This document shows positions 34,263 to 45,389 of a stretch of DNA of 64,000 nt, piece after piece. The stretch comes from Plicaturopsis crispa FD-325 SS-3. Lineage: Eukaryota; Basidiomycota; Agaricomycetes; Amylocorticiales; Amylocorticiaceae. The stretch is from NCBI GenBank assembly GCA_000827205.1, contig KN832558.1, positions 946,227 through 1,010,226 on the forward strand, written 5' to 3'. The notes beneath the pieces were generated by a model that saw nothing but the letters and a program-made list of their open reading frames with translations, was not told where the DNA came from and did not search any database. The stretch's first letter is position 1; each line of letters begins with the position of its first letter. The translations under genes and the position numbers were made by a program.

Positions 34263-35970
34263 GATATCTGAGGTGAGTTGAAAGTCTGCAACGGATGTCC
34301 TGCTCTTTATAAAAGGACGGAATGACCAGGTTGAGCATGGTATTTATGGTGCACGGTACAACTAGAGCACAGTGCTCGCAGAACTGCTCCAAACGACAAG
34401 ATGTTCAATGAGACTGTACTTCGCAGTAGATTGGCATTGAGATACGTACGGACATAGCAGCGGAAAAAGGCAGGAATTATCGGACGAAGCGGCAAGATGA
34501 AAATGAGACTCCGCGAGCGCGACTGCAGGCGACGCGGCAAACGGTAAACCGGGACAATTCCCTGGTCAGGCGACTACAAGGGCATATTCGACCTGCATTC
34601 GACAGTCTGGTATGAGGCCTGGTTGCGATACACATGTAAGTATGCACACGACGTTCGTGGAGGCCAGCGGAGGATGCGGAGGCCAGCGGGGGATACGGCG
34701 GCCGGCTGACAAGTTGAAGTTATCGAACGCGACTTGAACGCGACCATACTGGACGTCCGTTCCACTGTTTGTCTTGATCGCTACTCTGACTCACCGACTC
34801 CACCCTTCGCCATGAGGAGCCCAAGGATATCTTCACGTTGACCAGGGCGCAGCTGAGGTCACTGGAGATACGAGACACGACTCAGCAGCACGAAGCTTAG
34901 TACTTACGTTCAAATTCAAAAACTCGGAGCCGCACTTTTCTTCTGCTTTTCTCTCACCTTTCCAGTGATTCGCGACCCCGCGTTCAACACCATATGCACG
35001 ACAGTCTCTATGGCCATCACCACTGGGCCCTACTGGTGAGCTCAGAGCACCAGCCTTGCACAAAATTCCTATACTTACATACTTCTAACCTTTGGAAGTG
35101 GCGCGGCCTGTAGGTTATCAATTCTACTTCACTGATAAGTCCATCGTCTGGAGCTCTTGGGTATACCCTGATACTACACTTGGACTGTTGGCCGTATACA
35201 TGGCTAGCCGGATACCGGTGCGGCCAGCGGGCACGAATCGACACAAGCGCCGGTGGCATGGATGGAGGCACGACGTGTTATGGTCACTGGGCGCAGCGGT
35301 GTGCAAGTCCGCTGAAATACTCTGCGCTTGTTTACCTGGCTAACCTTTAATTTCTGCAGCTTCTCCGTCGTTTGCCATCGCACTTCGGTGCACGGTTGTA
35401 TGAAGAAAGGCGACCTCTTTCGCCCCGGACCAGAACTCGATAGCGTGTGGTCCTGCCCGGACCGGAAATAAATGAAAGGTATCGCCACACGCTGCTGCTT
35501 GGTACACGTTTGGCGTTGCTCAGCGCTTATTCATGATCCCGACTACCTAAAATCAGCCCCACCGACTGCGCCCCCAGCAAGCCACGAACATCGGACTGTG
35601 CGCAGTGTAACCGTATACCCGACATGTGAATCGACTCGCTTGCGGTGATCATTCCGATTCCCGGTGCTGGTACCTTGTTCTCGTCCGCGCTACCCTGTGC
35701 CCTGGGGTGCCCAAGACGGCGAACGTTCCCCGCATGCCGCCCTATGCCGCCCTCTCGCTACACGCGTTCCTGGCGCACGGCGGCCTGTTCGACGTGGACG
35801 ACAAGTGGACGATGCGATTTGCAAGCGGCGCGCTGCGGCGCGTCGTGGAGGCCCTTAATTGCTTTCTGATGCGGCGCACCGCAGCGCACTGCCACCCGTT
35901 CTCGAGCAGATGGTCCTATCATCCGTTCCGTCCGCTTCGGTTGTCGATTGGTCAGTCGATAATTACGGAG
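34263..35970. other. Intergenic, about 1.7 kb
   Basis: This holds the AtuA promoter and the distal upstream region of the bZIP gene. It includes a perfect TGACTCA (34787-34793) and a two-unit 19-base tandem repeat (34659-34696). The 35626-36300 open frame starts at a non-ATG codon and has no family match, so I do not call it. Confidence 0.45.
34659..34696. repeat. Two-copy 19-base tandem repeat
   Basis: Unit GGAGGCCAGCGGAGGATGC is followed directly by a near-identical unit that differs at two bases. Confidence 0.6.
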
Positions 35971-35983
35971 CCGCGGAAAGGGC

Positions 35984-36355
35984 ATGAGTCAATAACCGTC
36001 CCGGCCCCAGAATTAATTCTTTTCGTGCTACCATCCCCTTGTGGGCTCACTTTTCTCTGTTCTGCGAAACAAAATTGCTCGATAGCGTGCACCGACGAGT
36101 TTGTAGCGCCTGTAAAAAGTGGACTGTGCGGTGAAATTGCGGTGCTGCGGCAAAATATATCTGAGAGCTGTGTGGTGGCACAACCCGAAACAGTGGCACG
36201 GGCGGTTCTGAGCTTGAAATTTTTCACACATAAGGATGGCTCGAGTCAATCAGTGAAAGTGACTCCTTGCTTTCCTTCCACCATCTACTTGACTCCCTAG
36301 GCGCAGTTTTCTCCTGTGCAGGGCGTCGTCCTCCGTTTCAGGCATCTGTGAGTCA
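35984..36355 (+). promoter_or_regulatory. Cluster of GCN4/CPC1-type sites and two tiny uORFs upstream of the bZIP gene
   Basis: Perfect TGAGTCA sites lie at 35985-35991 and 36349-36355. Near-matches lie at 36243-36248 (GAGTCA), 36260-36265 (TGACTC) and 36290-36295 (TGACTC). The only two ATGs in the 470 bases before the start codon open very short frames: 35984-35995 (three codons and stop) and 36236-36256 (six codons and stop). GCN4 and CPC1 genes of other fungi are controlled by short uORFs, and N. crassa cpc-1 is reported to bind its own promoter. The transcription start is unknown. The 36349 site also overlaps a possible leader-intron donor (36348), so it may be a coincidence. Confidence 0.55.
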
Positions 36356-36454
36356 GATTCTTCATTTTTGCACACGTTTCGTGGCCTATCGTGCCAGTTT
36401 CCCGTCGAGATCAAACCAATTATCGTGTCATTGTGCGCCGTATACGGGGATATC

Positions 36455-38149
36455 ATGGCTTCAGGCTCTCCTATGCACGTTGACGATTCAAAGCCGCACG
36501 CGATCTATATTTCGTCGGCGAATGAGACTTTCCGCGGCGCGGCGCACGAGCAGTATAATGTGGAGCACAGTGACAACCGTGCTCGCTACTCTTGGCCGGC
36601 GTCTGCGCCGTCACCAGCGGCTACGGGCTCTACTCTCCATGTGAAACAGGAACTGATTTCGCCGTCGTCGCCTCGTTTCAGAACAGCACAAGGGTCGCCA
36701 CCGTTGCCACCCTTTCACTCGCCCCTTCACTCCGTCGCGATTCCGGCCGCATATAACAACTTATTCAACACCGATAGCCAGCATGGCCTACCTACTCTGA
36801 ATCCGTTGTCCGCCCCGCAACCGTCCAATACGTCTTCTTCCGACTACAATGCCTTCCACCTACATCCAAACCCACTTGATCGCTCCCAGCCTTCAAGCTT
36901 CCCAACCACCACCTCCCAACATGCTTCGATAAACCACTCCACCACCCGTCCTCGGACGCTTAACCAGGTTTTTACCTCTACTTCGGACCTCGCTGCCCAA
37001 TATGGCATCCCCCAGTTTTTACCACCTGCACCACGCACCACTCCTCGAAGAATTCCAACCGACGAGCCAAAGACTCAACCAGAACCCAATACCACTTTCG
37101 ACTTCTCTAGTCTTTGTTCGAATTACTTGACCATGCTATCACAAAAGCCGGAAGACCCAATGTCGACGGACTCGGCTCCGCCAGTCTCGGCAGCTTCCGA
37201 CGCTCCTGCTCAATCGCAGCAGGACAGTGCTGTGCAAGCACTGCTTGAGGTTATGCAAGGTGATTCATTTCTCGCCTGCGAGATCGGGCACAGAACAATG
37301 CTAACTTATCGCGTGTCTTTCTTCCCTTTCTCCTTAGCCTCCGTCAGCTCGCCTGAGTTCCACTCTATGGGCAGTGACATGAACGAATTCTTGACGTCTC
37401 CGTACGATGACTCACCATTCGACGAGATGCTCACGACGCCTTTGATGGACTCGCTGGGACTTGACGGGCCGGATATCATGACTAGCCCCATTATGGAGGG
37501 CTACGGTACCGGTTTTGAGGGACGGTCACTATTTAGCGATACACCGGACTTCGACTTTGCGCCATTCCCTCACTCAAAGCCACCCGCTCACCAGTTACCT
37601 AAACCCCCCGTTAATCCCGACTTCGATGCTATGTACACGATGCCTTCGCCCAACTCCCCTTCCCTTGACCCCAACTCCCTCTATGCTTCCCCTCGTGTGC
37701 CCTATCAGAAGCCACTGCCGTCGAACCGTCGGAAGAGCTCTGCGACGGGGACACGTAAGAACCTCACTCCTGCTTCCCTCGTACCCATCGATGCGCCTAC
37801 CCAGCCTCGCAAGTACACTGGACCATCGGCCACTGCTCGCAAGGAGCTACCCGCCGTGTTCGCTCGGAAGCGCCCTCGATCGCAGGCGTTTCCCGATGAG
37901 GAGGATGAGCTTGAGGAGATGACGCTGCCGCCAAACCCCACGGAGCAGCAACTCATCGAGGCCAAGCGTCGACAAAATACGATTGCGGCTCGGCGTAGCC
38001 GCAAGCGCAAGCTGGAGTACCAGAGGGAGCTGGAGGATACGGCCGATGAGTTGCGCAAGGAAGTAGAGATGTGGAAGTCGAGGGCGGTCACGTCGGAGGC
38101 TCTGCTCAAGTCTCATGGCATCGACGTCCCCCAATACCCTCCCTCGTAA
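36455..38149 (+). CDS. cpc1: GCN4/CPC1-type bZIP transcription factor (general amino acid control)
   Basis: The predicted product activates amino-acid biosynthesis genes under starvation by binding TGACTCA as a dimer. The first ATG of the frame is at 36455 (MASGSPMHVDD). The N-terminal two thirds are disordered and Pro/Ser/Gln-rich. Acidic-hydrophobic activation-like clusters occur around FLTSPYDDSPFDEMLTTPLMD and LFSDTPDFDFAPF. The C-terminal bZIP has the basic signature NTIAARRSRKRK (NxxAAxxSR), a short zipper and a conserved end, ALLKSHGIDVP. The frame is open throughout, but 37260-37337 has donor, CTAAC branch and acceptor signals and is exactly 78 bases, so it is probably an intron. The product is then 538 residues, or 564 if it is retained. 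See the upstream entry for likely regulation. Confidence 0.88.
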   Translation: MASGSPMHVDDSKPHAIYISSANETFRGAAHEQYNVEHSDNRARYSWPASAPSPAATGSTLHVKQELISPSSPRFRTAQGSPPLPPFHSPLHSVAIPAAYNNLFNTDSQHGLPTLNPLSAPQPSNTSSSDYNAFHLHPNPLDRSQPSSFPTTTSQHASINHSTTRPRTLNQVFTSTSDLAAQYGIPQFLPPAPRTTPRRIPTDEPKTQPEPNTTFDFSSLCSNYLTMLSQKPEDPMSTDSAPPVSAASDAPAQSQQDSAVQALLEVMQGDSFLACEIGHRTMLTYRVSFFPFSLASVSSPEFHSMGSDMNEFLTSPYDDSPFDEMLTTPLMDSLGLDGPDIMTSPIMEGYGTGFEGRSLFSDTPDFDFAPFPHSKPPAHQLPKPPVNPDFDAMYTMPSPNSPSLDPNSLYASPRVPYQKPLPSNRRKSSATGTRKNLTPASLVPIDAPTQPRKYTGPSATARKELPAVFARKRPRSQAFPDEEDELEEMTLPPNPTEQQLIEAKRRQNTIAARRSRKRKLEYQRELEDTADELRKEVEMWKSRAVTSEALLKSHGIDVPQYPPS

Positions 38150-38778
38150 ACCCCTCCATCCCGTGCTCGTTGTTATCCATCCCCGCCTTTTTACTCATCT
38201 TTATACTTTTTTGTTTTCTTTTTGGACTGGTCACTCAGGTCACCCCCCAGTTTCGGTGACGATCGTTATCCTTCGCTACTCCGTGTAATTTCTATCCACC
38301 TTCCACCATTCCCCATCCACTGGCTAGGAGTAGTCGTCGTACCCCCTTCCCTATCCACTTTCCATCTTCATCTACACCCACTTGTCTACTTGCCCTACTG
38401 TGCAATCCCCTTCGTGATGCTAGTTACCCTGCTTTGTCAACGTCCCAGTTCTCGATACATCCATACATTCTACACCCATCTCGTCGCCGAATACAGTTCG
38501 TGCGCTCTTGTCTCGAATGATCCATTCTTTCAACGCGAGTTCTCTGTGTGATTTCATGAGGTTACCAAGCATTGTCTTTGTGTGAAATTGAAATGAACGC
38601 GGATGCGCGTCGGCTCAGGCTGTGGGGTGGAACCGCGTCTCTCTTTCCACCACCCACCTGCATGCCCAATAGTGGATCTACACTGGGAACACACCTTCAT
38701 CGACATCCCAGTCAGTGTAAATCGACGACCACGCTCACGCCTGCAGGCGAGAAAGGAACAGTTCGTTTACGCAGCAAT
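38150..38778. other. Intergenic, about 630 bases, pyrimidine-rich
   Basis: This holds the bZIP 3' untranslated region and the GDA1 promoter and leader. Long C/T-rich tracts lie around 38190-38230 and 38290-38400. No gene was seen. Confidence 0.45.
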
Positions 38779-40576
38779 ATGGCGCCGTTGTCGCCACCAT
38801 ACGAACGGTTGGAGACCGGGATGGGGCCTGCTCCCGCAGGGAACAAGAGGTTTTACGAGCGGTCAGATGGGAAGAAACGCTTTGCGTGGAAGAGATTTGC
38901 GCTTGGGGCGGCAGTCATTATCGCGCTCGTCTGGTTCTTTGGGCCTCGACGGGATCAACTACCCAGCTGGGGCACGAGCAGCGAGAGTGAAGGTACCGGT
39001 GAGTAATGACTGCATTTCCGTAGCTGTATGTCGTCTAACAATGCTCCACGCTAGCTATATCCAGGCCAAAGCTCGACGAGGTTGACCTCGACCCACTTCC
39101 CCCACCACCGGAACCCACCGTTCGACCACATACCGATGAGGATGCAGACGCGTCGAAGCAGACGCCTCGCCCAACTTCGCCCGCGACCGACCCCGATCCT
39201 CTGAAAACCGTGTACTGCTCTAAGCCCTATAAATCGGGTGGGCGCCTTGTACAGTATGCGCTCATGATCGACGCGGGCTCGACGGGCTCCCGTATACACA
39301 TCTACAAGTTCAACAACTGTGGGGCATCGCCTGAGTATGAATACGAGGTCTTTAAAATGACGAAGCCTGGGCTGTCTTCTTACAAGGGCCGCCCGGTCGA
39401 CGCTGCCGCCAGCCTCGATGTTCTTCTCGACGAAGCTCTTGCCATCGTCCCCGAGTCTCTGCGTAAATGCACGCCCGTTGCGGTGAAGGCTACCGCTGGA
39501 CTTCGCCTCCTGGGTCCCGAGCAAAGCGACTCGATTCTCAATGCGGTGCGGCATCATCTCCACGAGAAATACCCGTTCCCTCTGGACGACCGGGAGGGCG
39601 TAGTTATCATGGACGGCAAAGACGAAGGTGTCTTCGCTTGGATCACAGCCAACTATCTCCTCAACACCATCCGCGCGAATACTCCGTCCGGCACGCCACC
39701 CTACGCCGTCCTCGATCTGGGCGGTGGCTCCACGCAGATAGTCTTCGAACCGTCATTCGACACATCGAGACCGGACTCACGGCTCGAAGAGGGCGAGCAC
39801 AAGTATGACCTCAAGTTCGGAGGGAACGACCACGTTCTCTACCAGCACTCGTATCTCGGCTACGGGCTCATGAGCGCGCGGAAGAGTGTGCACCAACTCG
39901 TAGACTTCATGTCGACAATCCGCCCCAGCAGCAAAGCGGGCGAAATTGTCGGTAACCCATGCCTTTCGAAAGGCACGCAGCGTGTGGTCGAAATAGAGGA
40001 TGAGCGGTCGAAGAAGGATTACAATGTCACCATGGCAGGGCAAGATGTCGGTGGCTTCGAGGCATGCAACCGGATCGTGCAGCTCGTAATGGCCAAGGAC
40101 GCGTGAGTGCCTCCATATCGTCTTCCGTCTGCATTGTCTCACCTTGGTGTAGTATATGCGAAGTAAAACCGTGCTCATTCAATGGCGTCTACCAACCCTC
40201 CCTCATGGAGACATTCCCGGCCGGAAAGGTTCTCCTGCTCTCCTACTTCTACGACCGCATTCAGCCCCTCCTCTCGAAACGCTCGCCGCCTAAATTGACC
40301 GTCTCCACCCTTGCGACCCTCGCACACGATGTGTGTGAGGGGAGGCCGTCCTGGCTCAAGAAGTGGGGCAGCAACAAGGAGGCGATGGAAGAGCTGGAGG
40401 GCCGACCCGAGTACTGTCTTGACCTGACGTTCATGCACGCCCTGCTAAGGCTCGGCTACGAGTTCGGGGACGATCGCGAAGTCATGATCGGTAAACAGAT
40501 TGAGGGAACAGAGTTGGGATGGTGTTTGGGTGCGACTATTTCAATCGTCGGGGCGGAGTTGAAGTGCCGCGCATGA
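38779..40576 (+). CDS. GDA1: Golgi guanosine/uridine diphosphatase, GDA1/CD39 family
   Basis: The enzyme hydrolyses the GDP or UDP left after glycosylation, so that nucleotide sugars can be exchanged into the Golgi lumen. The ATG at 38779 starts a basic cytoplasmic tail, then a single signal anchor (ALGAAVIIALVWFFG, residues about 47-61) and a stem with acidic and Pro-rich segments. The apyrase conserved regions appear in order: DAGSTGSRIHIYKF (ACR1), VKATAGLRLLG (ACR2), IMDGKDEGVFAWITANYL (ACR3), VLDLGGGSTQIVFEP (ACR4) and GTELGWCLGA (ACR5). There are three coding exons, with introns near 38999-39055 and 40105-40153, and the frame ends at a TGA at 40574-40576. Type II topology and the complete set of ACR motifs make the call firm. 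Confidence 0.93.
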
Positions 40577-41133
40577 GGTGCGAGAGTCTCTGTAACGTAG
40601 ACCGGAATATTGATATCCTGTGTAGCTCCCTATCATACATAATTTTGGATCCTTTTCTCCTCGCTGCGAGCACTGAACGAAGAATCGGCTGTTTTGGCCG
40701 TGAACGTTACCATCCGCAAAGTAACTGGTGAACGTTGAGCTGCCATATAGGTGAGTGTCAAGCCGCGACATGTCAGAGAATCTGTCTCAACAAGCTAGTG
40801 TTTTCATAGCGGCACTTTCGGCGCTACGATGCCAACTAGAGACGTGATATAGCATGCAATAATATGCTATGTACTCACCGGGTGTGAAATGGATCCCCTT
40901 CAAGGCAACAGAACAGTGCCAAGCTCACAAAGACTATCGCAGCTCCGGCTACAGCCCTCCATTGAATGTCAACGCTATTACGCATTTCTGCTTATACAAT
41001 CTCTTGAACTAACCATTCTCACTACAAACTAACGTCCACAGATACATCATCAACACAACATTCGAACGTGGATTGGGTTGTACAAGCGAAGACCCTCTAC
41101 TTCAATATGTCCCGAAGGTGACGCTGGCCCATA
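40577..41133. other. Convergent intergenic, about 560 bases
   Basis: This lies between the 3' ends of GDA1 and the short-chain dehydrogenase. I see no gene, repeat or structure. Confidence 0.45.
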
Positions 41134-42473
41134 CTATGCGAGACCAAGCCCGCCATCGGAAGAAAACTGTGGATTCATCTCGTCAGTCTATAATGGAAAA
41201 CCTTTTTCGCTCGTAACTCACATTTTGACCTAATGAACACAGATACCATGAGCAAATCGATGCAAAAAATGGCAAGATGGACAAACCGGTGATAAATTGC
41301 GACTCCTTGGATGCGATAAACGACACCAAATTGGCGATATCTGCTACGGTCCCTATGTGTCCTAGCGCTGCTTTATCCGCGAGCTTCGTGAAAGTTAGCT
41401 ATCGGCGACTTCGTAGAAATTGCCACTCGCCTGTTTCAGGACGAGCTCCGGCGTGACCGCCAGGAGATCGGTAGTCTTATCGACTAGAACACGGACTATG
41501 CATCCTGCATTCAGCATATACATAGACACGAGATAGGAAGCTCGATTCCTCACACAATGGAGTGTCGACGAGTCCCGGTGCGTATGAATTCACGGTGATG
41601 TTGTGCTTCCCAAGCGCTGCCGCTGATTATTGGTGCGTTCGCATGATCATTCATCGTAGGAAGATGCGTGCGTGGTCAGACTTACCAACGGACTGGGTTA
41701 AACCTGATAGTCGCAGCACGTGTGTTGAACAGCGACAATTCATGCCAGGGATATACGTGCACACCTCGAACCGCAAATTTGCTTGCACAATAAGCGCTCC
41801 CCAGCTCTAGCCCTGTTTATATCAGCGTGCAATGTAAGTAATATGTTTTCCAACCGTTTGCAATATTCTGACGCACCCTGCTGTCCAGCGAAGGACGATG
41901 CTGCGATTAATCTACCCCCGCGTCCTTGCGCTACCATTTGTTGGCCGGCGTACTTGTAGCACAACATCACGCCACGGACGTTTATGCTGAACAAGCGATC
42001 CCATTGCTCTACTGTGGCTATAGCAAACATCGATAAGCACTGAGTTCTCTTTTCTTAGCTTTGACATCCCTACTCACTGTCAAAGAACGGGGCCCACATC
42101 AGCACCCCGGCGTTTGCCACCATCTACACGGGATCATACCAAAGTCATCAGTGTCTCTCTCACAACATATTTATCGTGCTGGCTGCACAGCACATACAAC
42201 ATCAAGGCCACCTAGCTCCGCTACCGTTATCGAGACCATTTCCTTTACTTCCTCCTCCACGGACACGTCGGCGGGGACTACGTGCGATTTGCGCCCTTTC
42301 TCCAAAATTTCCGTCCGCAGCGCTTCGAGATCGTCGCGACTGGCGAGGACATCGTTCACAGCGACATCGAATCCGTCGTCTGCCAGCCGAAGGGCTATTG
42401 CACGGCCGATACCTCGCGCTGACCCTGTGACGAGCGCTACGCCTTTCGACGACTGCAAGATTTCGGATGACAT
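41134..42473 (-). CDS. Short-chain dehydrogenase/reductase, diacetyl-reductase-like
   Basis: This is a classical NAD(P)-dependent SDR of about 255 residues in many short exons. The ATG at 42471-42473 begins MSSEILQSSKGVALVTGSARG, with the Rossmann motif TGSARGIG near residues 16-23. Then come ADVSVEEEVKEMV, the MVANAGVLMWAPFFD block with the structural NAG, DRLFSINVRGVMLCYKYAG, ASSFAGQQG, and the active-site motif SAYCASKFAVRGLTQS (YxxxK). After that come GKHNITVNSYAPGLVDTPLC, GHIGTVADIANLVSFIASKE and TGQNFSSDGGLGLA before a TAG at 41134-41136. The family includes acetoin/diacetyl reductases, but the substrate is not determined by these motifs. Some exons are only about 15-50 bases; I joined them by frame and family similarity, and all key residues are present. 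Confidence 0.82.
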
Positions 42474-43011
42474 GGTCAGTATAAAATGAGCGATCTCGCG
42501 AATCAATATATGGGTGAGCGTTTCCTCGCCAGAGTTATATGCAGGAGCGCCTTGAACCAGTCGCCCGACATTACCCATGATCTCTCCATGTGATGCTTCT
42601 CCCTTGTATATCAAGCGCCTAGGTGCTCCCAATCAACATGTTCCAAAGAATCATCCCTGAAGAATCCTTTGATGGTCCCACTGCAAGCGCCCAAGTGCTC
42701 AAAAGTCCATGCATGTGTACTCGTCCTTAGCTGTCATACCTGAAGCTCTCTGCCTTCCTTTGATATCTGAAGTTCTACCGCAATTCCTCAATCAATGGTC
42801 GTGCTTGTCCTTTAGGCTTCAAGTTTGAAGTGAGCAGATAGTGCACCTCATTCCGGCGTCATCGTCACTTCCTCTGGGAAGTAGATTAGACACATCGAAG
42901 AATCATGATGCATGATAACCAGAGCCCGTATGAGGACAGGTCTCAAGGCCACATGCTCATCTATATGTAACCTCGTTGACCTCGGCCTCCTCCTTCTCTG
43001 ACAGCCGACCG
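42474..43011. other. Intergenic, about 540 bases
   Basis: This holds the dehydrogenase promoter and the 3' untranslated region of the carrier gene. No further gene was seen. Confidence 0.45.
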
Positions 43012-44496
43012 TCAGCCAGACCCAGCAGTGTAAACATTTCCCCACGCGAGCTCCTGGAACCTGGATAGGTGAGAAGATACACACGGTCAGCAAACGCCTT
43101 TTAGCCTTTTGAGTAGAAGAAGAACTGAGTGCCGACATACTTATCGTATAGGGACAGTGCACCGGCTGCCGCTACGCCGCGCAGGACATTAGCGCCCGCG
43201 CCACCTAGTACGCAGAGGAAAGCAATTTAGGCCGGAGTTTTCGAAGAGATATAGAACTGGAAACACGCGCACCGAAGAGGGACTTGGTGCCTTCTTTAGC
43301 AACAATCTGTTTGCCAGCGTCGATGAAGGATTTATAGTGGACCTAAAGTCAAACGGGTCAGCTGTAGCACAAGAAAGAGAGAGAGAACGAGCGATACTAA
43401 CGGCTTCCCCTGATGTCATCATCATGCGCCTGCGAATTGTATCAAATGGATATGCGGCGATGGCAGCACCCTAGAGTACAACGGTGTACGTGTATCAATT
43501 TCATGAGCCCGTGTTAGAGGATGAGAGTACAAACTGTAGTGCAGGCCCATCCAACCGCAAACGAGGCTGCAAAGTTTCCTTGGAGCGGTCCGACGAGAAC
43601 AGTGTCCCTGACACTGTCGTATCCTCCAAAGCTACGTATGGAGTAGTCAATAAATGAACGATGCGACCAGCAAGCGGGATTAAACGTACTAAAGTCCTCG
43701 GTAGACGATGATACCGACCACACTGGGCACGAATCCACGATACAGTCCAACTATACCGTCAGTCTTGTATGTCTTCTTGTAGACGTCGACTATGCCGGAA
43801 AATTGACGTGTTCCTGATTTAGATTTAGCATCGGCTGCAAGGCGGGTACGTGCGCTGTAGCGGTTCCGTGTCGTATGGCACGGAGAGGAGAAGTGAGGTG
43901 TGTAGGCTGAAGAATGATGATCAAATGTGCCCACTAGTCTAGAGAGTAGACGAAGACGGAGGACGAGGCTCCAGCGGCGGCTCCGCTTGCGATGTTTCCG
44001 AAGACCCATAATCCGAAGCCCTCAGACTTCTTGAATCCAAACATGCGTTTGTACGAGTCCTTGAACGCGAAGTTGAGCGCCTGAGTCGGGAAGTAGCGGA
44101 GGACATTCGCGCCGTTTCCGCGCCAGACTGGGAAGGATTAAATTTAGAGATGCTCAGTGGGGGTACAAAAGAGATATAAATCATTTGCACATACAGCTCT
44201 TCATCCCTTCCTCTTGGTGGGTCCGGGAGAAACAGTCGACGATGCCTGTATAAGGGCGGTCCAGTCGTCCGGCATTGATCATAGCTCCTTGGTTCTGTAT
44301 TAGGAGCTTTACACGCTCAATGGGTGCCGCTACGGTCTTCGAGATCGCAGCTGCCGTCCCACCCATCATGAAGTCGACTGCGGTTTGAAGTCAATAGTTC
44401 ATTGGAACGTGTACATGAACGTCAATGAACAAGCTTACCGAAGAACGTCGTCGAGTTTGCGGGTTTGGCGCTGTGTTTGGGATCCGACGTCGACAT
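43012..44496 (-). CDS. AAC: Mitochondrial ADP/ATP carrier
   Basis: The predicted product exchanges cytosolic ADP for matrix ATP across the inner mitochondrial membrane. The ATG at 44494-44496 begins [15 protein letters not shown]. The three carrier repeats show [23 protein letters not shown] and [21 protein letters not shown] is the signature specific to ADP/ATP carriers. Other blocks: [39 protein letters not shown] and [21 protein letters not shown]. The last coding exon, near 43012-43058, adds [15 protein letters not shown], and the TGA is at 43012-43014. Reading on without that final intron would give a shorter, atypical tail. About seven introns interrupt the gene. Length and all motifs fit the usual size of about 310 residues. 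Confidence 0.92.
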
Positions 44497-45389
44497 CGGG
44501 TAAGAGAAGAGAAACTGAGTGGGGGTTAATTGATAGTGAAAGAGCTATTGGCTTGCTTTGAGCTCAATCGCCGGGGCCATGACCGTGACCTTTATATGCC
44601 TGAGGAGGCACCGTCTCGTGTCATTTAGGGTCTACACGGCTTCCCGTAGAAAGCCTGAGATAAAAAACCTGTCTAAGGCTGTGCGTCAACTGTGTGCGAC
44701 TGTCAGTAATATATCACAGATGAAGGCGACAACAAGACCTCATTGGACCGAACGGATTCTAACGGGCGAAATTTAGTTCCGTGGAGTCCCGAATGACAAC
44801 TTTCTCCACCAGTTATCCAAATTGTCCATACACTGTCCCTGGAAGGTACATGCTTGGCCGCAGGCCGAAGACCCAAGACAGATGGATGAGGATCGCAAGC
44901 ACTGATGTCTCTCAAGAAGGCAAGACTCGAACTTCAACCTACTGGAAACCACGTCGGCTCGGAGTTCGGACACGTACATCACACCCGAGTCGTAAGCCCA
45001 AGATGATCGATGAGGGCTCGCATGTCTCAAGGTCATGCGGAACTGCTCGTGAATACCTACAGAATATGGTCAGAATCATTGCAGCTCTGTGCTTCGCCAT
45101 TTCATACTAAGTACTTAGCTCGCAAATGCCGTGGTGTCTGTCGCGATCAATTTTCCTCCCAGGAGCTCCCAGGTCCACGTTCTTTCAACTGCCTTTTTGA
45201 GTGAGATCCCCCTGTCTGACAACGACGTCGAGAAATGGGTTGTAACAGGACTGCAGGAAGGCCCACCGCTCAGGAAGAGTTTACGCAAAAATGATGTTGA
45301 TAGAGTGCTCCAAGAATGTTCCCTACATGCTCGATAGCGACATAGAAAGCGACAGTATTTCCCTAACCCACAAATCGAATGATAAACGC
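44497..45389. other. Intergenic, about 890 bases
   Basis: This lies between the carrier promoter and the 3' end of the first Rds1-like gene. Several short open frames exist but none is recognisable, and no repeat was found. Confidence 0.45.

Noticed and set aside
35626-36300. 224-codon plus-strand frame before the bZIP gene
   Set aside because: It begins at GTG, shows no family resemblance and overlaps the regulatory leader.
41134-42473. Short-chain dehydrogenase as a broken gene (stop after FAGQQG)
   Set aside because: Short introns with proper ends remove each apparent stop and deliver the complete YCASK active-site motif and C-terminus.
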